Below are positions 33,362-41,632 of a DNA stretch of 64,000 bases, piece after piece (the first letter of the stretch is position 1; each line of letters opens with the position of its first letter). Position numbers and translations under genes: made by a program. The notes under the pieces are model-generated. The model was not told the origin of the DNA and did not search any database. It saw only the letters and a program-made list of their open reading frames with translations. Origin of the DNA: Anaerocolumna cellulosilytica (GTDB lineage Bacteria > Bacillota > Clostridia > Lachnospirales > Lachnospiraceae); the NCBI RefSeq assembly GCF_014218335.1, contig NZ_AP023367.1, positions 3,349,501 to 3,413,500 of the forward strand. Reading direction: 5' to 3'.

Positions 33362-33973
33362 TTATTTAAAGATAATCTTATCTGCTATATCTTTATATGA
33401 TGAAAGCATCTCTATTTCATAATTTCCAATTTTGATATCTCTTGTATAATCATTTTGTTTCAAATATTGATTAAACCCCTCAGCATCCTCGATAACTCCC
33501 TTTTCCATCAATAATTTAGCAACACCTTCTGATGTCATTCCGCTCTTGATTTCGACTCTAACTTTTTGAACTGAAAAAACATCTTCTTGCTCTGTGTCCA
33601 ATGGAGCTTCTTCTGTCGGAGCAGGAATCTGGGTTATTTCTACTGTTACAGATGGGATTACAGCATTATCTGCTGCTTCCTTTTCATCCGCAAGCTTTTC
33701 CGCGTTTAAATTATCTACTGACTTTTCATCAGTTATAGGCTCCTTGTCAGGCTCTTGCCCAGAGGTATCCTGCTGCCAGACGGTAGGTGTTGGAGTTGAT
33801 AATAAACCGGTAAGTTTATCTGTTTTTTCTACCATTCCCAATTCCTTTGCACGGTTTATTATTTCTTCATCTGATAGTGTCTTCTTAGATGGAGACTGGT
33901 TAGCCACTGTTAAAATAAGAGTTGAAAATAATATACCAACACCTATACCCCTTAAATAGTACTTTAATTTCAT
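33362..33973 (-). CDS. Membrane protein with YceG/MltG-like N-terminal module, no lytic domain
   Basis: 203 aa. One N-terminal membrane segment (GIGVGILFSTLILTVAN), a Glu/Thr/Pro-rich linker, and a C-terminal 60-residue module: VRVEIKSGMTSEGVAKLLME, KGVIEDAEGFNQYLKQNDY, KIGNYEIEMLSSYKDIADKI. This matches the LysM-like part of MltG proteins (IPEGSS.. for binding, then AGTYEL), but the catalytic lytic transglycosylase domain is absent. It may bind peptidoglycan or be a vestige. The start at 33973 has GGGAA 5 nt upstream, after a small hairpin TTGC-TAT-GCAA; ATG at 33985 is less likely. Confidence 0.7.
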   Translation of the reverse strand: MKLKYYLRGIGVGILFSTLILTVANQSPSKKTLSDEEIINRAKELGMVEKTDKLTGLLSTPTPTVWQQDTSGQEPDKEPITDEKSVDNLNAEKLADEKEAADNAVIPSVTVEITQIPAPTEEAPLDTEQEDVFSVQKVRVEIKSGMTSEGVAKLLMEKGVIEDAEGFNQYLKQNDYTRDIKIGNYEIEMLSSYKDIADKIIFK

Positions 33974-34095
33974 TATTATTCCCATTGCATAGCAAATTTC
34001 TTAAAATTGCGCTACTGCCACAAATAATCCAGTTGAAAAAAGAAACACGCGGCTTTCCTTTCTAGTTTATTTTCTTTCAACCATACCTTTATAAA

Positions 34096-34130
34096 AGTTA
34101 TTTCACACTAGCTCCCATCGCATGCCGCTT
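34096..34130 (-). repeat. Orphan copy of the hairpin-SD-like element
   Basis: On the minus strand ACAGAAGCGGCATGC, then GATGGGAG, resembles the module before fliL (ACAGAAGGGGCATGC...GATGGGAG). No open reading frame of useful length begins within 40 bp after it. It lies in the 193-bp gap between the SwrB-like and YceG-like genes. Confidence 0.5.
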
Positions 34131-34164
34131 CTGTTTGAAGATTCAGCACTGCTACATATCAGGG

Positions 34165-34190
34165 TGTGAAATTGCATTCTATTTCACACT
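34165..34190 (-). terminator. Hairpin overlapping the stop of the SwrB-like gene
   Basis: GTGTGAAAT and ATTTCACAC pair over 9 bp around AGAATGCA on the minus strand; the stop codon TAG lies inside it. There is no T-tract after it. It may stabilise the 3' end of the flagellar operon transcript or end it weakly. Confidence 0.45.
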
Positions 34191-34835
34191 ATCCTTATAC
34201 AAATCAATAACAAGCTTTACTTCTCCTTGTCCTAGTTCTAAAGTTTTTGAGATGTCAACGATAGAAAAACCCTGTGAATACATTTCTAGTATTTTTTGAT
34301 TGTGGTTAGTGGTTAAATCTTCATTATTTTTTTCAGTAATTATAGGCTTTTTATTCTGTTTATCTTCTATATTTTTCTTATCAGGTACAATCTTTTGTAT
34401 CTCATTTACAGCCTGCTTATTGAAAGTATTGTCTTTTACCGATGAATCTGTCGCATTAACACGCTCAATATCCTTCATTATATTCTTAAGTTCCGTTTCT
34501 TTTTCATTCAGCATATTATATAAAAATACCACTTCTTCATGGTTTTGACTGATTTTTTCTAATAATTGATTTGAAAAATCATTAACGGCAATTATTTTTT
34601 CATTTGATATCTGACTCAATTTATCGTCAACCTTTATTACAGCCTCTTCTGAAGCTTCCTGTAATAAAACATTTATTTTTTTCTTAATATCTTGTATTTC
34701 TGTTAAACTTAACTCCCTTTGGCTTACCAAAGCTTCATATACTTCGTTGCTATGATTCGATTTATCTACCAGAAAGCAGCTTATAATAATTACTGCAATT
34801 CCCATCAGTATTAAAAATATTACTATAGGTGTCAT
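34179..34835 (-). CDS. SwrB-like membrane protein of the flagellar operon (DUF6115 type)
   Basis: 218 aa. One N-terminal membrane helix (VIFLILMGIAVIIISCFLV), a long coiled-coil region (about 30-130) with heptad-like Leu/Ile spacing, a linker, and a C-terminal helix-turn-helix-like motif NQKILEMYSQGFSIVDISKTLELGQGEVKLVIDLYK. The same architecture and ending occur in SwrB, which in Bacillus subtilis follows sigD and promotes basal-body assembly. Here it lies at the end of the same gene cluster. The match is by architecture, not by strong overall identity. Confidence 0.7.
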   Translation of the reverse strand: MTPIVIFLILMGIAVIIISCFLVDKSNHSNEVYEALVSQRELSLTEIQDIKKKINVLLQEASEEAVIKVDDKLSQISNEKIIAVNDFSNQLLEKISQNHEEVVFLYNMLNEKETELKNIMKDIERVNATDSSVKDNTFNKQAVNEIQKIVPDKKNIEDKQNKKPIITEKNNEDLTTNHNQKILEMYSQGFSIVDISKTLELGQGEVKLVIDLYKDSVK

Positions 34836-34851
34836 GATCTTGTCTCTCCTG

Positions 34852-35163
34852 CTATATCTTAATGTCTATGGAGCCTGGTCTTACTGCTTCTGTTTTATCC
34901 TGTTTATCTTTTTTCTTTTTCTTACTACCATTAGAACCTGTATAAGAGGAATTTCCCTTTTCCTTCGCATCATAACGATATTCCTTATTATCACTTTTGA
35001 TTGTTTTAACTGTCATTTGACTATTGTGCTTGATTTCACCGTTAAATTGCTGATGAATCTGCATTTGATCATGCAAGGGTTTTTGATTCTCCTGCTGCTT
35101 ATGTAAAGTGACTTCTTGTGTTTTGGGAGCCATAGTTGCAATATCAATCCTCGTTATGGGCAT
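34852..35163 (-). CDS. Small hydrophilic flagellar-operon protein of unknown function
   Basis: 103 aa, no membrane segment, rich in Lys, Gln and His. It begins MPITRIDIATMAPKTQEV and ends with a basic run (SNGSKKKKKDKQDKT) before RPGSIDIKI. I do not recognise a domain. The order and tight spacing (16 bp on each side) between the FapA gene and the SwrB-like gene and a good AGGAGG site show it is a real gene of the operon. Confidence 0.65.
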   Translation of the reverse strand: MPITRIDIATMAPKTQEVTLHKQQENQKPLHDQMQIHQQFNGEIKHNSQMTVKTIKSDNKEYRYDAKEKGNSSYTGSNGSKKKKKDKQDKTEAVRPGSIDIKI

Positions 35164-35178
35164 GGAAGCTACCTCCTT

Positions 35179-36783
35179 TTATAATGGTACAACCTTAATA
35201 TCCGCTTTATCACGGATAAACCTGGTATAATGGACTTCTGTTTTTACAAAGTAATTTACATTGGATATTATTATTTTAACACCCGGATATGCAACATTTT
35301 CTATACGAATACTACCACTGTCGGAGCTTCCAATTTCAGCACGTAACTGCTCATATTTTTTTGTAAGTTCTTTTATTTCTGCTCTTAAAGTAATGCAATT
35401 TTTTGTAGCCATCCGAATATAATCTAGCCTTTCCTGAGAGAGTACTTCCCCGGAACTTATTTTTTTCTTATAGGTATCCATAATGGGCAGCAGCTTGTCC
35501 AAGTCATTCTCAAGACTGGCGATTTTCTTCTCAAGCCCACGAAATTCATCAACTATACCTGGATCAATACCAACCTCCAAAATCGTTTGAGTTCCCATGG
35601 TAGATCCTGCGGTCTTAGCTGTTATCATAGTTCCTGACTGTATGGCACCACCGGTTATAAAACCTTTCTTTCCTCCAACCGTAACATCCCCTTTAGCCAT
35701 GACTTTACAATGGAGAATAGCTTCTGTTGTAATGTAGCCACCTGCTTTTACAACTGCGTTTTCAATAAATTTAGTGATGATATTACTGCCTGCCTCCATG
35801 GTACCTTTGCTCATTCCCTGCATACCACGCTTTAAGATAATCTGCCCTCCCGCAACCAGAGATGCACCTTCAACCACGCCATTTACAATAATATCACCCT
35901 TTGCCCGGATTGAATAACCAGTTAGTACATTCCCTTTCACATTTACATTGCCTTCATACTCTATATCTCCAGTAGAGGAATCTACATCTGCAAGTACATC
36001 ATATGTGTTAGAGACGAAAACCTTCCCATCTGTTACTGTTGCATGTCCGCTGACATTTGCAAACATAGTTAAACCATCATCGGATAAGTAAATATCTTTG
36101 CCATGTTTTAAGATTTTTTGTATTACTTTTTTAGGAGTTAATACACCACCACAGACATCCATGCCCGATTTACCGGGAATTGCAGGGCTTAATGTTGCCA
36201 GTACATCACCTTTACTGATGGAACTTATCATATCCAGCTTATGAAAATCAACGGTTCCATCTTCATTCTGTTTCGGCTTCAGCGTGTTATCTGTATTAAA
36301 ATTATAGACAATTACTGCATCTTTTCCTTCCAGAGGTTTAACTCCCTTAGCAAGTATTATATCTTCATTATATTTTTTATTCCTTATGAAACCTTCTACA
36401 TTCTCCTGGATAACACCATAGCGGACTCCAGCAACTGCCAAACTGCCTACGATATCACTCATGGTAAGTTCCTTACCACCGTTTGAAGATGGATAGAATC
36501 TTCCGTAGGCAACCATTTTGTCAGGAGTAATCGTTATATTTACGGTTTCATCTTCTGTCGCTAATTTGGCAGATGTCAGTTTAACTTCAACTGCCTTATC
36601 TTTTGATACTAGTAATGCACGCCCCAATGCATTCACATCATAATCATAGATTTTTCTGTCTGCAAGATAGTTATTTACATCATTATAATCAACTGCCTTG
36701 CCTGTACCTACAGGAGGTATTAACTTTATGTAAGTACCATCTTCCTTAATCTCCAGTTTAAAATATCCGTTTTTGTTATCCAT
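35179..36783 (-). CDS. FapA (DUF342) domain protein
   Basis: 534 aa. N-terminal region with NGYFKLEIKEDGTYIKLIPP and the pattern GVRYGVIQENVEGFIRN, then a right-handed parallel beta-helix with repeated glycine turns (DVLADVDSSTGDIEYEGNVN, GNVLTGYSIRAKGDIIVNG, VEGASLVAGGQIILKRGMQG), then a coiled coil around 420-490. DUF342 proteins carry this FapA fold. Their role is unclear; in Vibrio FapA inhibits flagellar synthesis and binds glucose-related signalling proteins. The start at 36783 follows AGGGGAG by 4 nt. It comes right after sigD. Confidence 0.85.
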   Translation of the reverse strand: MDNKNGYFKLEIKEDGTYIKLIPPVGTGKAVDYNDVNNYLADRKIYDYDVNALGRALLVSKDKAVEVKLTSAKLATEDETVNITITPDKMVAYGRFYPSSNGGKELTMSDIVGSLAVAGVRYGVIQENVEGFIRNKKYNEDIILAKGVKPLEGKDAVIVYNFNTDNTLKPKQNEDGTVDFHKLDMISSISKGDVLATLSPAIPGKSGMDVCGGVLTPKKVIQKILKHGKDIYLSDDGLTMFANVSGHATVTDGKVFVSNTYDVLADVDSSTGDIEYEGNVNVKGNVLTGYSIRAKGDIIVNGVVEGASLVAGGQIILKRGMQGMSKGTMEAGSNIITKFIENAVVKAGGYITTEAILHCKVMAKGDVTVGGKKGFITGGAIQSGTMITAKTAGSTMGTQTILEVGIDPGIVDEFRGLEKKIASLENDLDKLLPIMDTYKKKISSGEVLSQERLDYIRMATKNCITLRAEIKELTKKYEQLRAEIGSSDSGSIRIENVAYPGVKIIISNVNYFVKTEVHYTRFIRDKADIKVVPL

Positions 36784-36797
36784 AAGTCTCCCCTTCA

Positions 36798-37565
36798 TCA
36801 AATTCTCATTAATAGTTCGATATTGTTTCCGAGCTTTAATTTCATCTTTTGTAATGCCTTAGTATGAAGTTGGGAAATTCTCGATTCAGAAACTTCTAAT
36901 ATAGAACTGATTTCTTTTAGTGTTAAATCTTCATAATAATAAAGTATAATAACCTTTTTTTCTTTTTCCGTCAGTGTTTCTAAAGTTTTGGCTAAAATTT
37001 CCTTTAATTCCTGTTTCTCAATAATTCGGTCAGGTGTTTCAAATTCGGAGCTTAAATTAGACTCCATCTTTGCTTCGCTTCCCTGTTCCATATATTCGTC
37101 CAAGGATAGTAGATTTGAAACCTTTGTCTGACTTTGCCAGGTTTCAAATTCTTCTAACGTAATATCTAACTCTTTAGCAACCTCTTCATCAGTAGCAACC
37201 CTGCCGTATTCTGTCTCAATTTTGTGAATGGCCGCATCTAATTTTCTTTGTTTTTGCCTTAAGGTTCTGGGAATCCAATCCATTTTACGGATTTCATCTA
37301 AAATGGCACCACGGATACGAAAGCTTGCATAGGTTTCAAATTTTACACCTTTGGCATAGTCAAATTTATCAACAGCGTCAATGAGCCCGAATATACCATA
37401 ACCTACCAAATCATCATATTCCACATTATATCCCAAATACATGCTTAGGCGCCCTGCCACGATCTTAACTAAGCTCGCATATTCAATTATGATTTTTTCG
37501 CGTCCTTCGGTTGTTTTTGTTTTACTGTATTCTTCCCAAAGCTTTGCCCTGCATTCCGCATTCAT
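36798..37565 (-). CDS. sigD: RNA polymerase sigma factor for flagellar operons (FliA/SigD/WhiG)
   Basis: 255 aa. Regions 2 to 4 of a sigma-28 factor: YDDLVGYGIFGLIDAVDKFD, VKFETYASFRIRGAILDEIR, KMDWIPRTLRQKQRKLDAAI, then region 4 with LTEKEKKVIILYYYEDLTLK and ISSILEVSESRISQLHTKAL. Sigma-28 transcribes late flagellar, motility and autolysin genes and is held by FlgM until the hook is complete. No FlgM gene is in view. It follows cheD and a small membrane-protein gene, at the 3' end of the cluster as in Bacillus. Confidence 0.95.
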   Translation of the reverse strand: MNAECRAKLWEEYSKTKTTEGREKIIIEYASLVKIVAGRLSMYLGYNVEYDDLVGYGIFGLIDAVDKFDYAKGVKFETYASFRIRGAILDEIRKMDWIPRTLRQKQRKLDAAIHKIETEYGRVATDEEVAKELDITLEEFETWQSQTKVSNLLSLDEYMEQGSEAKMESNLSSEFETPDRIIEKQELKEILAKTLETLTEKEKKVIILYYYEDLTLKEISSILEVSESRISQLHTKALQKMKLKLGNNIELLMRI

Positions 37566-37600
37566 TTATAGTGCTCCTTCTGATTCATTGTTTACTGCTG

Positions 37601-37909
37601 TTATATCTCTGATGAATCCTCGGTTTTTCTTTCTCCAATCGTTGAATCTCCCTTTTGAGAGATTTCTTCTTCAGTAGTAAGTTCTTCTTCCTCCGTTGGA
37701 GTTTGTACAGTTTCTGTTGGTACTCCAGGTACAGCCGTTGCTTTCCTTATAATCACTGTTACTATTTTGCCAATTATATAAAATATTATTAATACAATTA
37801 GTAGAGCCTTAAGTCCATCTAATGCCTTTACGCCATTTACAATATTTAGAATACTGGTTATTGCTCCGGCAATGAGCATAATGGCAGGTGCAATGTATCT
37901 CTCCCTCAT
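37601..37909 (-). CDS. Small membrane protein between cheD and sigD
   Basis: 102 aa. Two membrane helices near the N-terminus (IAPAIMLIAGAITSILNIV and LKALLIVLIIFYIIGKIVTV), then a Thr/Glu-rich acidic tail (about 35 residues). No known domain. The start at 37909 has AGGA 8 nt upstream; in-frame starts at 37915 and 37939 are possible. Placement between cheD and sigD makes it part of the operon; a link to membrane insertion or to the sigma factor is only a guess. Confidence 0.65.
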   Translation of the reverse strand: MRERYIAPAIMLIAGAITSILNIVNGVKALDGLKALLIVLIIFYIIGKIVTVIIRKATAVPGVPTETVQTPTEEEELTTEEEISQKGDSTIGERKTEDSSEI

Positions 37910-37954
37910 ATTCATCATCCTTTTCTTTTGATTTCTCAAAAGATAAAAACTAAA

Positions 37955-38440
37955 TCACATGACCTTTAAAGGTTTTCCGACTGATTTTACATGCAGTTCA
38001 CCTGTCTCCGGATAAAATTCAATGGTTCTACCATAATCTAGTCCTGTATCTTCTGCAATAATACGTATCCCTAAGGATTTCAATTTTAATTTACTTGCTT
38101 CCGTGTTCCGTTCACCAATTCGCAGCATATCATTGTTAGAACTAAAGGCGAACATCTGCGCGCCACCGGCAATTTTGGCTATTAGCCGGCTTTTGCTTGC
38201 ACCGATTGACACCATTTTGTCAATCAGTGCATCAATACCCGTATCTGCAAACTTAGCAGTATTTTCATTATTTTTTATCTTGGTGCTGTCCGGCAGCATT
38301 ACATGTACCATCCCGGCTGTTTTTTTTAAGGAATCATATAAAACAATTCCTACACAAGAACCTAATCCTAACGTAGTTAAGGCATCCGGCGTGGTACAAA
38401 CGTTTAAGTCAGCCATCCCTACTTTTATTAATTTTCCCAT
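37955..38440 (-). CDS. cheD: Chemoreceptor glutamine deamidase CheD
   Basis: 161 aa. CheD deamidates Gln residues in chemoreceptors and binds CheC. The catalytic motif LGLGSCVGIVLYDSLKKTAG contains the Cys, AGMVHVMLPDS has the His, and KIAGGAQMF contains the Thr/Ser-adjacent loop; GERNTEASKLKLKSLGIRII follows. Length is normal. It follows cheC by 8 bp, so the two partners are probably made together. Confidence 0.95.
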   Translation of the reverse strand: MGKLIKVGMADLNVCTTPDALTTLGLGSCVGIVLYDSLKKTAGMVHVMLPDSTKIKNNENTAKFADTGIDALIDKMVSIGASKSRLIAKIAGGAQMFAFSSNNDMLRIGERNTEASKLKLKSLGIRIIAEDTGLDYGRTIEFYPETGELHVKSVGKPLKVM

Positions 38441-38448
38441 ATACCCAC

Positions 38449-39072
38449 CTATAATCCTAATGAGGATAGAATAACACCATATGATTCTAAAGAAGGTATG
38501 AGGATAAAATATCCGTTTACATCAGAGTCATCTTTGCTAAACTGTGTTTCAATTATCAATGCCTTATCACCAACTTTTCCAAATTCAATTGCCGGTACAC
38601 TTAAAATGGCACCAGCCATATCAATTGACATATAAGGAACGCTGGCATCTATCCGAATACCTGTTAAGGTGGATAGGGAAGATAGATACGCACCGGCAAT
38701 AATATTACCGATTTCTTTTAAAGCTGATAACTCCATTTCTGTAAAACTTTCGTCTTCCGGCGGTTTACCCAAAAGTATGTTAACAAGCCGGTATGCTGAT
38801 TTTTGCTCCATCATAAACATCATCATACCATTAATTTCACCTTCTAAGGTTATCAGTATGCCTACTACAATATTCTCTGCTCCACCTACAGTATCCGGCA
38901 AGTCTTTAAATTCCAGTAATGCAACTTTAGGAACATTCATATCTACTTTACCATTAACCATAGTTGATAACGCCGTTGTTGCATTCCCAGCACCTATATT
39001 TCCAATTTCTTTTAAAACATCAACCTGCATACTATCTATATTGTCTAAGTTTATGTTTGACACTGGCAGCAC
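38449..39072 (-). CDS. cheC: CheY-P phosphatase CheC
   Basis: 207 aa. Two copies of the phosphatase signature are visible: DVLKEIGNIGAGNATTALST and ELSALKEIGNIIAGAYLSSL, each with Glu and Asn of the ExxN motif. CheC dephosphorylates CheY-P and is stimulated by CheD, giving adaptation in Firmicutes chemotaxis. It is followed by cheD 8 bp later and preceded by cheW. Confidence 0.95.
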   Translation of the reverse strand: MLPVSNINLDNIDSMQVDVLKEIGNIGAGNATTALSTMVNGKVDMNVPKVALLEFKDLPDTVGGAENIVVGILITLEGEINGMMMFMMEQKSAYRLVNILLGKPPEDESFTEMELSALKEIGNIIAGAYLSSLSTLTGIRIDASVPYMSIDMAGAILSVPAIEFGKVGDKALIIETQFSKDDSDVNGYFILIPSLESYGVILSSLGL

Positions 39073-39075
39073 TCC

Positions 39076-39528
39076 TTAAACTGTTTCTTTTTCAACAATA
39101 ACTCCGGCAATATTTAACAAGGATATTAAGCCCTCCTTGTGTTTGCCGATTCCACTAATATATCCGTTCTTATCTTCTACAGCACTGTTACTTACTTTCT
39201 CAACCATTGTATCGTCTAAAGTAACGACTTCCTTAACCTCATCTACAATAATTCCAACCGCAGATTGAGGCTCTAACTTAATTATAATAATTCTTGTTGC
39301 TCCTGTTGCTTCTTCTTCCTCTAAGTCAAATTTTAAGCGCATGCTCATAACAGGTATAATTTCACCCCTTAAATTTATAACACCTTTAAAATATGACTGT
39401 GCCTTCGGTACTCTTGTTATTCTTTGCATTCTGACAATATTATCAACATATTTGATGTCGATTCCATATTGCTCAATTCCTATTTTTACAACTATGTATT
39501 GTTTTGAATCAATCATATTTCCATCCAT
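39076..39528 (-). CDS. cheW: Chemotaxis coupling protein CheW
   Basis: 150 aa. SH3-like CheW fold: QYIVVKIGIEQYGIDIKYVDNI, TRVPKAQSYFKGVINLRGEIIPVMSMRLKF, and VDEVKEVVTLDDTMVE. It bridges chemoreceptors and CheA. GGGGGG lies 6 nt upstream of the first ATG. It stands 12 bp after cheA. Confidence 0.94.
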   Translation of the reverse strand: MDGNMIDSKQYIVVKIGIEQYGIDIKYVDNIVRMQRITRVPKAQSYFKGVINLRGEIIPVMSMRLKFDLEEEEATGATRIIIIKLEPQSAVGIIVDEVKEVVTLDDTMVEKVSNSAVEDKNGYISGIGKHKEGLISLLNIAGVIVEKETV

Positions 39529-39540
39529 GCCAGTCCCCCC

Positions 39541-41631
39541 TTAAACCAAAGTATTTACATCAAGTATCAGGGCCACTTCACCATCACCTAAAATGGTTGC
39601 ACCGCCGATAATTTTATTATTGTTAATGTACTTTCCAATGGACTTAATAACGATTTCCTGTTGTCCAATCAGGTTATCAACTATAATACCAGCTAATCTG
39701 TCACCTTTGGAGACGATAACAACTGTAAGGTTGTCCTGCTGTTTATCTGTTTCAGGAACATCAAGCATTTTATCCAGTCGGATAAGGGGTATTACCGTAC
39801 CTCTTAAGTTAATTACTTCTTTCGAGTGTACATATTTGATTTCTGAGCTTTGAACATCTTCAATGGTCTGGATACTGCCTAATGGAATTGCATACTTTTC
39901 AGTTCCCAACTCAACCATCAACGCCTGTATAATAGCTAAGGTTAATGGTAAGCGGATAATAAAATTACTACCCCCTCCAAGTTTTGTTCTGGCTTCGATA
40001 TCACCGCCCAATGCTTCAATCTTAGTCTTAACAACATCAAGACCAACACCTCGCCCGGATACATCCGATATAACTTCTGCCGTAGAAAAGCTCGGTCTGA
40101 ATAAAAGATCAATTATTTCCTTATCAGACATTAATTCAGCCTGTTCCTGTGTTATAGTGCCCTTATCGATGGCCTTCTTTTTAACTTTTTCTACATTAAT
40201 ACCAGCACCGTCATCACGAACTTCAATAACTACATTGTTACCATCCTGATACGCATCCAAATAGATGGATCCAACTGCTGGTTTTCCTTGATTCATTCGT
40301 TCTTCGTTGCTTTCCAGACCATGGTCTGCGGCATTACGAAGCAAATGCATCAACGGGTCACCAATCTCGTCAATTACTGTTCTATCTAATTCTGTTTCTT
40401 CACCAGTCATATATAATTCCATCTTCTTATCCAACTTTTTGGATAAGTCACGTATCATACGAGGGAAGCGGTTTACTACACTTTCAATCGGCACCATTCG
40501 TACTTTCATTACTGACTCATGAAGATTGGTTGTAACACGTTCCAGATATTCAATTTGTTCATTAAATCCTGAGCCATTTGAGGAATTCTTATCACTGCTG
40601 CTAATGGACACTAATCCGTTCTTTGCTATTATTAACTCACTCACCAGATTCATTAGAACATCCAGTTTTTCAATATCAACACGTACAGAGCGGTTTACCA
40701 CTGGTTTTGCCGGCTGCTGTTTTGCAGCTGTGCCTGCTTGCTGTACCGGAGCCTTTGCTGCCACGGTATTACTCTTTTCCTTTACCTCAGCAGCCACCTG
40801 ATGATTATCTTGAATAGCTTCTACTGCTTCGCTGTAATCAGCTTCAATCTTTTCAATAACAACATCCTTTACCTCAGACACGTTAAGAACAGAACTTTGT
40901 ATTTTTTCTATACTAACCTTAGTTAACAGAATTACACTGAAATCAAAATCAAATTTTTCATCTTCAATATCCTGAACCTCGGGCTGGGACTTGATTACAT
41001 CCCCTAAGCTCTCTAAAGCTTTAAAAACAAGAAACGCCCTGGCTGCTTTTAATATACAGGATTCTTGAATGTACACTGTAATACCAAAGGCATTCATTCC
41101 AATTTCATCAGCCTTATTAATGGCTTTTTTTTCATAATCAGCGATTACTAAATTCTTATATCTTAATACGGTATCCGAATTACTTTCAACGACAGCTTCT
41201 GCAGAAACCACAGCAGCTTTAGGAACTTCCTTGGTTTCTTTTCCTAATCCAATGTTTAAAATTGTATTAAGTTGTTTAATGATGTCCTCATAATCCTCTG
41301 TTCCTTCATCAGCACTTTCTTGAATATTACTCAAATAGGCTTCTAACGCATCTAAACCTTTGAATAGTACATCTACTAAGTCAGCAGTAACACCCATTTT
41401 CCCGTTTCTTATTTCTGAAAATACATTTTCCATATCATGAGTCAGTCTCTGCATTCTCTTATAGCCCATAGTACCTGCCATTCCTTTTAAAGAATGAGCC
41501 GCTCTAAATATTTCATTAATAGTTTCTGTATTTTCAGGTTCTGTCTCTAAAACCAGCAACTGCTGGTTTAAGCTTTGTAAATGTTCTTTCGTTTCATCAA
41601 TAAAAATCTCAAGATATTGACTTACATCCAT
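39541..41631 (-). CDS. cheA: Chemotaxis histidine kinase CheA
   Basis: 696 aa. The P1 Hpt domain has FRAAHSLKGMAGTMGY with the phosphorylated His; a P2 domain (residues roughly 155-290) binds CheY/CheB; the dimerisation domain begins VRVDIEKLDVLMNLVSELII; the kinase has the N box LMHLLRNAADHGLESNEER, EVRDDGAGINVEKVKKKA and the G boxes SDVSGRGVGLDVVKTKIEAL; and a CheW-like P5 domain ends the protein. It phosphorylates CheY and CheB. Located between cheB and cheW. Confidence 0.97.
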   Translation of the reverse strand: MDVSQYLEIFIDETKEHLQSLNQQLLVLETEPENTETINEIFRAAHSLKGMAGTMGYKRMQRLTHDMENVFSEIRNGKMGVTADLVDVLFKGLDALEAYLSNIQESADEGTEDYEDIIKQLNTILNIGLGKETKEVPKAAVVSAEAVVESNSDTVLRYKNLVIADYEKKAINKADEIGMNAFGITVYIQESCILKAARAFLVFKALESLGDVIKSQPEVQDIEDEKFDFDFSVILLTKVSIEKIQSSVLNVSEVKDVVIEKIEADYSEAVEAIQDNHQVAAEVKEKSNTVAAKAPVQQAGTAAKQQPAKPVVNRSVRVDIEKLDVLMNLVSELIIAKNGLVSISSSDKNSSNGSGFNEQIEYLERVTTNLHESVMKVRMVPIESVVNRFPRMIRDLSKKLDKKMELYMTGEETELDRTVIDEIGDPLMHLLRNAADHGLESNEERMNQGKPAVGSIYLDAYQDGNNVVIEVRDDGAGINVEKVKKKAIDKGTITQEQAELMSDKEIIDLLFRPSFSTAEVISDVSGRGVGLDVVKTKIEALGGDIEARTKLGGGSNFIIRLPLTLAIIQALMVELGTEKYAIPLGSIQTIEDVQSSEIKYVHSKEVINLRGTVIPLIRLDKMLDVPETDKQQDNLTVVIVSKGDRLAGIIVDNLIGQQEIVIKSIGKYINNNKIIGGATILGDGEVALILDVNTLV

Positions 41632-41632
41632 C

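Noticed and set aside
34096-34178. Small gene after the orphan hairpin-SD element
   Set aside because: The nearest starts give only a stop within one to five codons.
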